Shown here one piece after another: positions 56,961 to 64,000 of a DNA stretch of 64,000 nt. A program made the translations under genes and the position numbers. The DNA lies in contig NC_079149.1 of NCBI RefSeq assembly GCF_945859685.1, positions 34,561,043 through 34,625,042 of the forward strand, in the 5' to 3' direction. Position 1 is the stretch's first letter, and each line of letters opens with the position of its first letter. The stretch comes from Eupeodes corollae (lineage: Eukaryota; Arthropoda; Insecta; Diptera; Syrphidae). The notes under the pieces were generated by a model. The model did no database searches. It was not told the DNA's origin and worked only from the letters and a program-made list of their open reading frames with translations.

Positions 56961-58654
56961 ATGAGCTAAGCCGAGTATAAACCATGTGGAATGTTTTAGT
57001 GAGCAGTTTAAAAAATAAGCTGGGCTTTAAAATAAGTCTCTATGCAATAACACCTAACGTATTAAGTCTACTGCAAATATCTCCCAAACCAATATTCTAG
57101 CGACTCCAATTTTGTATATCAACTATAAAACGGATTCAAATAACGGTTTTCTTATAAAAATCAAAGTTTTCGAAGGAACAATAAAAACATGAATAGAAGT
57201 TTTACTACAATTTGATTAAAATTGATCTTCAAAGCAAATATATTAGCAAACATTACAGATATTGACTCCGTAGCCATGTCTTAGCTCAAGTATAATTAAT
57301 AACTTCCAATACTGACTATGGGTAGTAGTTGTATCAAGGACAGCTTTTAATTTGTCGTTTACGATAAAATTTATTTTGTAGCTTACGATAAAATGGCGGA
57401 AAGGGCTCGATATCTTAAGAACAAAGAAAGATTTTCAAAATGTTGTTACTAATATTTCGTTAAACAGACAGGCACGAACTGGAAGTAAGTATCTTATTTT
57501 GAAGCCACTGTACAATTAATTTTACTAGAAAAAATGGTTTAACGGACAAATTTTGGCATAACTTTAAAAAAAAAGTATTCAGGTGTTTTAATTCCAATTT
57601 TCTCCTATATCCATATCGCTAGTTGTTAACTTTTTCTTACAAACTATGTTAATGCAAACAATAGTGTGTTAAGGGAATACACATCTATAATTCCCAAGTT
57701 TACATAAGTAATCTCTTATTTTTGTTAACAAATACAATCCAAATTTGTTTAAAACATTTTACTTATCGTTTAATCTAAGGAAATTCCTAAGAATTCCCGA
57801 ACTTTTAAATGAATTCAAAACAAAATCGAAAAACAAAACCCTGAAGAAAATATTTTAAATTTAAATACTTTGGGAAAATATGCCACCCTGTCTCTGTCCA
57901 ACTGACAGAAATTTAAAAGCCTTTATAGGTTCCTTCCCACTTCTAGAACTGCAAAATGAAAAAGAAAGAAAAAAAAACATAAAACTTACTGCATCAAGTC
58001 TCGTAATATGAGGAAACCCTTTAAAATATGCAAACATATGTAACTTAACTTTTGAATTCTCCAAGTTTTTGGCTTTCTGCCGAAATCTGCACAAAACACT
58101 ATAAAATTCAGTTCTTCTCAAATTCTATGAATGCATTTTAACTATAAAGTGTTACCAAATAAGTCCATATATGTATTTATCTACTTTTATATCTATATCC
58201 ATGACTTATGTAGCTATAAGTAACTAAAACGTATAAAGCCATTATCAAAAAATGATAAGATAAGCATAAAATATACATCCTCAATTTGAAATGTAAACTT
58301 GAGTTTATATTTTATTTTTTTGTTAATTTTAAATTAGATACTTGTACATGTACATATCTCTGCAATCTGAGGAAATAAAAGATTTCTGATGATATCTTGT
58401 GAACATAAAAGTTTAAAAAAGACATCTTTTTGTTGGTGTTTATTCTGTCGAAATGAATGGAAAAGAAATAAATATTTGAGTAGCTGCAGAGTGTAGGCAT
58501 AACACTTGCCATTAGAAGAATGTCGCGTCGTCTTTCATTCTGATTTTAAGGAAATTCAAATCTTTGTTACAATATTTTGAATCAACTTATTTAACTGTAC
58601 CTCTGTGTTATAGATACCATATGACATGAAACATAAATAAGGTCCTCCTCTCAG
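56961..58654. other. No gene recognised
   Basis: AT-rich; no motif or terminal repeat supported. Confidence 0.45.
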
Positions 58655-58740
58655 TCCGAATGTACATACAAAAGAGGCTGGGATGCGACCCACACTGATA
58701 ACTTCCCATCCCGTCTGTCGATTTGTCTTGCTTAAGTTTG
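58655..58740 (-). repeat. Dispersed repeat C copy (best preserved)
   Basis: gaggctgggatgcgacccac, actgataacttcccatcccg and tctgtcgatttgtcttgctt. Matches 4940-5005 and, inverted, 12585-12660. Confidence 0.65.
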
Positions 58741-58879
58741 TAGGATTTCATGTTGGGTTAAAAAAATAGTCAGTTGAGTTATTCTTAAAAATTTTAAATT
58801 TACCAACAATATTTTTCATATCAAGAAACATTTTAGTTTGAAAATCTAGTTTTGTTAAATAGCGAACATCAATTTTTAC

Positions 58880-60679
58880 CAAATTTGCGTACTATTTTTT
58901 GTAGATTTTTTTGGAAAAAAACGGTTTCTTGGATTGGAACAATTTATTGCTGATATGCAACAGGCCGCTGAAGAAAGTACTCCAACATTTTCTAATAGAA
59001 GACAAAATGAAATAAAATATCCTTTAGAGATAAGAGAGTTGATAATAGAGAAAAGAAGAGCTCGAAGAAAATAGCAAAATACTAGATTTCCAGATGATAA
59101 AACAACGTTTAACCGTATAAGCAACAATCTTAAAAAAAATTTACAAATTCAAAAATGATTTACTCAGTTTATTCCTAAATAATTTAACGACTGATGGTTC
59201 AATTGATTTTTCGCTATGGAAAGTAGCCAAGCGCCTGAAAAGACCGCAGTTACAAAACTCGCCCTTGAAATCTCAAGATGGGAAATGGATCGGTAACCCG
59301 AAAGAGAAAGCTAACCTTTTCGCTGAACATCTTCCAAATGTGTTTAAGCCATACTCAAAAAGCGCGGCTGTTAATAAGATAAATGAAAGTGAAATACCAA
59401 TTGTAAGACTTAAAGAAATAAAAAGTATGTGTTTACATCAACTATCAAATAAAAAATCACCAGGTTACGATCTAATTACTGCTCAGGTTATGAAAAAAAT
59501 GCCATCCAAAGTCTTCATAAAACTCCAATATATAATAAATGCATGCCTTAAGCTACGGTATGTCCCGCACCATTGGAAAATTGCTGAAGTAATTGACATA
59601 CCAAAGCAAGGTAAACCACCTACAGAAGTGACGGCTTACAGACCAATATCGCTTATACCAATTATGGCAAAAGTTTTTGAAAAATTGCTTCTGAAGAGAC
59701 TTAGCAAAATCATAGAAGAAAGAAGGTTAATCCCAAACCATCAGTTTGGCTTTAGAAATAAACATTCCACGATAGACCAAGTTCATAGAATATCGGATGT
59801 AATAGAAAAAGCATTAGAAGAAAAACAAGTATGTTCAGCTATTTTCTTAGATGTTGCTCAAGCTTTTGACAAGGTTTGGCATGAGGGACTTGAGTACAAA
59901 CTGCAAACTGATCTTCCCAGGCAGTACTTTGAAATATTAAAATCGTACATCTCAGACCGATTGCTTAGAGTAAGGTACGATCAAGAATACTCGGAATTGA
60001 AGAAAATAGAAGCGGTGTACCGCAAGGAAGTGTCCTAGGTCCTACCGTGTATTTACTATACACAAGGGATATTCCATTTGGTAATCACACCATAATGGCT
60101 ACTTTTGCAGATGATACCGCAATTCTGGTACCCGACAAATGTGTCTCTAAGGCAGCAGTAAAACAACAAAATGCCGTCGAGCTAGGACCGAAAAATGGCG
60201 TATCAAACTCAATGAAACAAATAAAAAGATAAACAATATTCCAACATTCATTAATAATCAAGCTGCACTTTACGCCAATATGGCCAAATACCTTGGAATG
60301 TCTTGGATGCAAAGCTAAAGTGGAAAGAGCACATCAAAAAGAAAAGTGAAGAACTAAACTTGAAATATAGACAAATGTATTGGTTACTTGGTTACAACTC
60401 TGATTTATCAATCCAAAACAAAAAAATGCTCTATAATCAAGTACTGAAGCCTGTTTGGATCTATGGAATCCAATTATGGGGCTGTACAAAGAAAACAAAT
60501 ACCGAAATCATCCAAAAATTTCAAAACAAAGTCCTTCGTGGAATAGTTAATGCACCTTGGTACATAAGAAATACCGATCTACATCGTGACTTACAAATAG
60601 AAATGGTTACAGAAGTTGTTAAAAAATACGCTGTATCGCAACACCAGAGACTGTCGAAATTCAATTTTTCACAACTTTG
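58880..60679 (+). mobile_element. Jockey-clade LINE, 5'-truncated
   Basis: Starts in the linker after the endonuclease (IRELIIEKRRARRK near 59030; SLWKVAKRLKRPQLQNSPLK near 59210). The RT is open from about 59190 to 60037: LSNKKSPGYDLITAQVMKKM, YRPISLIPIMAKVFEKLLLK, HQFGFRNKHSTIDQVHRISD, CSAIFLDVAQAFDKVWHEGL (motif A). A frameshift near 60010 precedes SGVPQGSVLGPTVYLLYTRD and the catalytic TFADDTAILVPD. Another shift near 60210-60300 leads to LDAKLKWKEHIKKKSEELNL, WIYGIQLWGCTKKTNTEIIQ and FQNKVLRGIVNAPWYIRN. Stop at 60678-60680. There is no 3' UTR: the ORF end touches repeat B directly. Fairly young but inactive. Confidence 0.9.
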
Positions 60680-60684
60680 AGCAA

Positions 60685-60900
60685 TGTTTTTTTTAGGTTT
60701 TTATTTTTTATAAAAAAAACTGTCAATTTTTTTTTCTCAAAAATTTACCACATGTTAAAATGTTATTTTTCGTTCCACAAAATTGTTTTGGAGATAATAA
60801 ATCATTTTGTATTCGTACAATTTCCGAGGTGACAATTTTTTTTTCAGTTTTTTTCGATTTATAAAAAAACTTAATTGGATTTTTTTTCCAAAAGTATCCT
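60685..60900 (-). repeat. Repeat B, tandem-unit module (inverted)
   Basis: ttttttaggtttttatttt, aaaactgtcaattttt, ttaccacatgttaaaatgtt and acaaaattgttttggagata are the inverse of 18650-18790. Confidence 0.8.
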
Positions 60901-61290
60901 GGTATCACGTTACAAAATATCATATAAAATTTAATTCAAGTCTCTAGCGTCATTGGTTCGTGAGATATTTAGGGTTAACCAAAATGTTCACCTTTTTTTA
61001 TGGTAATTAAATTGCCACGCAATTTTCTTGAGAGCCCTTTCTGCATCTGTCTGCATTATTATCTATACAACAAAATTTATTTGAAGTCGATATCTCTTTT
61101 GGTCCTTGAGCACTAGACATCGAAAAAAACGTCGCGAACGTACAAACGTACCTACACACTAACGCACAGACATCTTACTAAAAATCTTTTATTTCGACTC
61201 TAGGGACCTTGAAACGTCAAGAAATTTCAACATTTTCAATTTGACAAATCGGACCTATTACAATAACTTTCTATGGAAGTTAATAAAATA
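60901..61290 (-). repeat. Repeat B, terminal module (inverted)
   Basis: Inverse of 18235-18640: tggtatcacgttacaaa, agtctctagcgtcattggtt, gagagccctttctgcat, gaagtcgatatctcttttgg, gggaccttgaaacgtcaaga, caaatcggacctattacaat, ending tttctatggaagttaataaa. An extra acgtacaaacgtacctacac segment (61135-61165) is absent from the other copy. Confidence 0.82.
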
Positions 61291-61302
61291 TTTGCAGGTT
61301 CC

Positions 61303-61390
61303 CAAAGAAAGATCCTCTGCACATCCAAAATTCAGCTGAAGATAAACTGATAAGCATTCTTCGAATAAGGGTATTACGGTTGAAATTAAA
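61303..61390 (-). pseudogene. LINE C-terminal scrap
   Basis: aaagaaagatcctctgcac through aagggtattacgg resembles 5455-5545. Very short. Confidence 0.35.
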
Positions 61391-61869
61391 AAAAATTAAA
61401 GTTGTTTATGAAAATAGCGATAAAACAATGACAGGCATCAGACCTTTCGACGGTCTTCAAAAGTAGCAAATGTCTCAGAGCAGTAAATGTCTCAGACATA
61501 TGGAATTTGGAAATCAAAAGTGCGTATTGGAATTTCACTTCAGGAATGCAAAATAAATCAAACAAATTCAAAGACTTCATAAGAGTCCAATAACTTTAAT
61601 AGAATGCAAAGAATGCGCATGAAGTCTCAAATGATTGCACTCAATTGATTAAAGTCAAATGATTTCAAAAGGAATTATTTCAGTTCTTTTAGGGTCAAAT
61701 GATTGGTGATTACAAAACTTGGAGTTCCAATTTTTATTGAGATCGTAAAAGATTGCGTTCCCAAATGTTTTCATTTTTTTACACGCCCGATACACAGTTG
61801 CAGACTAAGTGACTTTTAGTCAAATATATCAGCTTAAGGCTTAAAGGGAACCCCAATGTAAACAAAGGA
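61391..61869. other. No gene recognised
   Basis: Several tcaaatgatt repeats (61620-61710); otherwise nothing. Confidence 0.4.
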
Positions 61870-62080
61870 CCGTCCAATAACGACGCATAGATTTTGATAG
61901 TTCGTAAAGGCCATTTTGTTTCTTTTATTTCTGTCAAAATATCTTTTTTTAATCAATCACTAAAGACAAATTATTATAACAGCATCTAGCAACACGTTCA
62001 AATAATACAACTTTAATATCAAAATAAGTGCTTTCTTTTTGTTGGTCGAAAAATCATCATTCGATGGGACTCTTTTTTGC

Positions 62081-62100
62081 ATAAATAAGTAAGTAAGCAA
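62081..62100 (+). repeat. Orphan AAGT tail inside the mariner relic
   Basis: aaataagtaagtaagcaag equals the terminal repeat of RTE copies (4850-4865, 53379-53401), but no RTE coding sequence lies directly upstream. Confidence 0.6.
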
Positions 62101-62227
62101 GTTGGACGGATTTGTTATTGTGCGAATTTTGAGCTAAAAGCGTCATTGGTCCGTACTTGTTCGAAAATGATCATTATCACCATCACCATTAACGGCGATT
62201 GCTATAATTCGATGATAAGGCCTTATC

Positions 62228-62478
62228 CGAATATATATGACGCAGCGGTCTACGGTCCCGTATGCATCGAAGGGGAGTGGAGGAGAAGATGGAACGACGA
62301 GCTTTACGGGATGTACAGCGACGTAAACTTAGCCAGAAGGGTAAAAGTCCAACGACTAAGATGGCTGGGTCACGTAGAGCGCATGAAAAACAATGCTCCG
62401 GCCCGGAAAGTCTTCGAATCCACACCCACAGGAGATCGCAATAGAGGAAGACTGCGGATTAGGTGGGTTTCCATGTAA
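62228..62478 (+). mobile_element. RTE 3' coding fragment
   Basis: VYGPVCIEGEWRRRWNDELY then GMYSDVNLARRVKVQRLRWL, GHVERMKNNAPARKVFESTP and RGRLRIRWVSM: the same segment as 53040-53280. It ends before the usual CEDL... and has no AAGT tail of its own. Base composition is clearly GC-richer than the flanks. Confidence 0.82.
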
Positions 62479-63178
62479 TGGAGCTGTAGAGCTTTGTTAA
62501 AAGGCAGTTCTATGGGAATTTTCCCAAAACCAACTAAGCCCTTAAAGACCATATAATCGATTCCGTTGGTCAAATTCATTGATTTGGTTCTCAAAAAAGA
62601 TAAAAGCTTATAGACATCTCATATAACGGGTTATTTATTTTGCGGTCTCAAAAGTATAGGAGTGCAATTCAACATCTGTCAAATTTTTTTTTCTGAACTT
62701 TTTTTTCCAGTAAAAAGTCTGACAGTTACTAAAATGGATCGCTTAAATATCGCACAACGCATAAGATTTGTAAAAACTTTTACAAAAATGGTGATTCTGT
62801 CACACCCATATATCGTGCTTTAAGAGAACTACGCAAGCAAATGGGCAAAATTGTGAAAATATTAGAAGAGACTTGATTGGTTACAGATATTTTAAAGCCT
62901 GTGCTTCATCGTTTCGCTCGTACCACTGAAAATAACGCTGCTGTCGAAGACCCTAATGTGTTAATTCCTTATCGTTATTAGGAATTATTAATGACTTACG
63001 GCACATTATGACGTATTTTACATTGCGAAACCACAAAGCCAGCTGACCATTTAAAACGTCGTTGAATGTGTGCTTGGTGGAGGGCGATTTTTAAGAAACA
63101 TTTTCTTAAGCGACGAAGCACATTCTCAGTGGGTATGTTAATAAACTAAATTGTCGTCTTTGAGGTTCTGAGAATCCC

Positions 63179-63182
63179 TTAA
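63179..63182 (+). repeat. TTAA target duplication, left
   Basis: TTAA immediately before CCCTAG; matched at 63267-63270. Confidence 0.9.
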
Positions 63183-63266
63183 CCCTAGAAAGATAACCTA
63201 CGTCGAATCGACGTATAAATCATGTGTATCTCTTATGGTCTATGAAATATGGTTATCTTTCTAGGG
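63183..63266. mobile_element. 84-bp piggyBac-ended MITE
   Basis: Perfect 16-bp inverted ends, ccctagaaagataacc and its inverse, bordered by TTAA on both sides. The terminal 14 bases equal those of the classic piggyBac element. A subterminal perfect hairpin, tacgtcga-a-tcgacgta, lies at 63199-63215. No coding capacity. Excising it with one TTAA restores the mariner sequence. Confidence 0.93.
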
Positions 63267-63270
63267 TTAA
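63267..63270 (+). repeat. TTAA target duplication, right
   Basis: Matches 63179-63182. Confidence 0.9.
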
Positions 63271-63615
63271 GTAATTGAAGAAAGGTCATTACATCCACAA
63301 AAAGTCAATGTTTGGTGCGTTCTTTGGTCTGGTGGTGTGATTGGACTTTAATTCTTCAATTCGGAAGGCTATGGTTATATGAAAACCGGTTTTTGTTTGC
63401 CTGCTATTAAATGACTTGAAGAATGAGTGGTTCGAACAAGAAGGTGCCACATGCCACACAACTCGAGAAAATATAACTTTATTGCAAGAGATACTTCCTA
63501 GCCGCGTAACATATAATGTCAAAGTTCAAACTTTATGATTAAAAAGAAATATCATGAAAACTATTATTTAATATGCGTTTTATTTACGTTTACTTTTAAA
63601 ACCGCAAAATGGAAA

Positions 63616-64000
63616 AATTTCAAACTTGACTTGCCTAGAAAAATTAAAGTTAAACTTTTTTAGAAAACAAAACTTCTATCAATTCCATATCGTTATACCA
63701 TCTGTCACTCCTGCATATATCTCTTAACCCGGACTTTACCTCTGTATATAATCTTATCATTAACATAATGCGGTCTTTTTTTTAGGGATAAAAAGTGTTG
63801 GTCAAAGCAGCGGCTTCGGTTTTCTTTTAATTTATAAAATACTTTAATAGAAACCACACCCAATAATGCAGTCCATGTCCTTTTTCCTTTTAAACATTTT
63901 AAGTAATCAAAAAAAAGGACATAAGGGTTGTTACATAATTCAGTCAACCTATATTTTATTTTGTCATTAAATATTTTATAGTGTTTTTTTTTTCTCTTTT
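63616..64000. other. No gene recognised
   Basis: An 80-codon minus frame (63947-63705) has no motif. Confidence 0.4.

Larger units (their letters stand above)
61870..62630 (+). mobile_element. DD41D/mariner relic interrupted by RTE sequence
   Basis: The leader (ccattttgtttcttttattt, aatcaatcactaaagacaaa) matches 34430-34510. LVEKSSFDGTLFC-like remains of R-K-I-I-F-x-D-E-A-H-F lie at about 62045-62080. They are broken at 62081 by an orphan AAGT tail, then resume with CEF-AKSVIGPYLFENDH (62115-62170) and TINGDCYNSMIR (62185-62215). The RTE 3' fragment 62228-62478 follows, and faint mariner-like sequence (LKDHIIDSVGQI-like) returns at 62480-62590. The mariner has therefore been broken twice by RTE-derived sequence. 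Confidence 0.6.
62631..63615 (+). mobile_element. DD41D/mariner relic with inverted ends
   Basis: Ends: ttattttgcggtctcaaaag at the left, and, inverted, ccattttgcggttttaaaag at the right (63585-63612). The N-terminus at 62734 reads MDRLNIAQRIRFVKTF; the rest is seen in pieces. These are FLSDEAHSQWVC (first catalytic aspartate, about 63112), KLNCRL-GSENP, split by the MITE, then IEERSLHPQKVNVWCVLWSG, GVIGL-FFNSEGYGY, and EQEGATCHTTRENITLLQEI (second aspartate changed to E). Many stops. A different subfamily from the complete element at 10050. Confidence 0.78.

Noticed and set aside
1..64000. A new defence, toxin or biosynthetic gene system
   Set aside because: Every coding region with recognisable motifs is NKAIN or transposon-derived; the unassigned frames are too short and broken to support such a claim.

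Overview
The window looks like one long, very AT-rich, repeat-filled stretch of a fly (Diptera, probably Brachycera) chromosome. The single host-gene piece I can defend is a 138-bp exon on the minus strand (8437-8574). It encodes the most conserved part of NKAIN, the Na,K-ATPase beta-subunit-interacting membrane protein, and has clean splice sites on both sides. NKAIN genes are known for very long introns, so I infer that most of the window is NKAIN intron or flank. The mixture of mariner/DD41D elements, RTE and Jockey-like retrotransposons, a tRNA-headed SINE, PIF/Harbinger MITEs and a piggyBac-type MITE fits a dipteran. The species cannot be named from this sequence.

Layout. 0-9 kb: copy 1 of dispersed repeat A, the C-terminal end of a LINE (minus), an 855-bp truncated RTE copy with a 14-bp target duplication, a tiny two-exon gene-like relic near 7.3 kb, the NKAIN exon, and a 249-bp tRNA-headed SINE with a 14-bp target duplication. 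9-19 kb: a ~177-bp-period tandem array split by a nearly complete 1.3-kb DD41D/mariner element, an inverted-repeat MITE, copy 2 of repeat A, a threefold tRNA-Lys primer-binding-site leader, and a repeat B module. 19-31 kb: an RT fragment, repeat D holding a PIF/Harbinger MITE, a TIR-bounded Tc1/Tc3-type relic, an internally deleted mariner, and copy 3 of repeat A. 31-38 kb: the 5' half of an RTE element (endonuclease), a DD41D relic, a Jockey/CR1-like LINE (minus), and a 1450-bp Mutator-like element with 9-bp target duplications. 38-50 kb: SINEs, two unrecognised acidic or conserved-looking ORFs, two copies of one Harbinger MITE, two DD41D relics, and three LINE relics, one of them almost intact across its reverse transcriptase. 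51-64 kb: an RTE cluster whose 3' end has been multiplied into a four-unit minisatellite, a 430-bp (TAATG)n microsatellite inside another RTE relic, a Jockey LINE, an inverted repeat B module, and two overlapping or nested mariner relics. One of these relics carries an 84-bp piggyBac-ended MITE.

Nothing here works together as a pathway. The coherent story is layered transposition. DNA transposons sit inside tandem repeats or other transposons, and RTE elements appear to have supplied a 3' end that the SINE family shares. I found no CRISPR array, no functional tRNA or rRNA gene, and no new defence or biosynthetic system. The most distinctive observations are the SINE/RTE shared 3' terminus, the repeated PBS leader, the RTE-derived minisatellite, the MULE, and the minimal piggyBac-type MITE.
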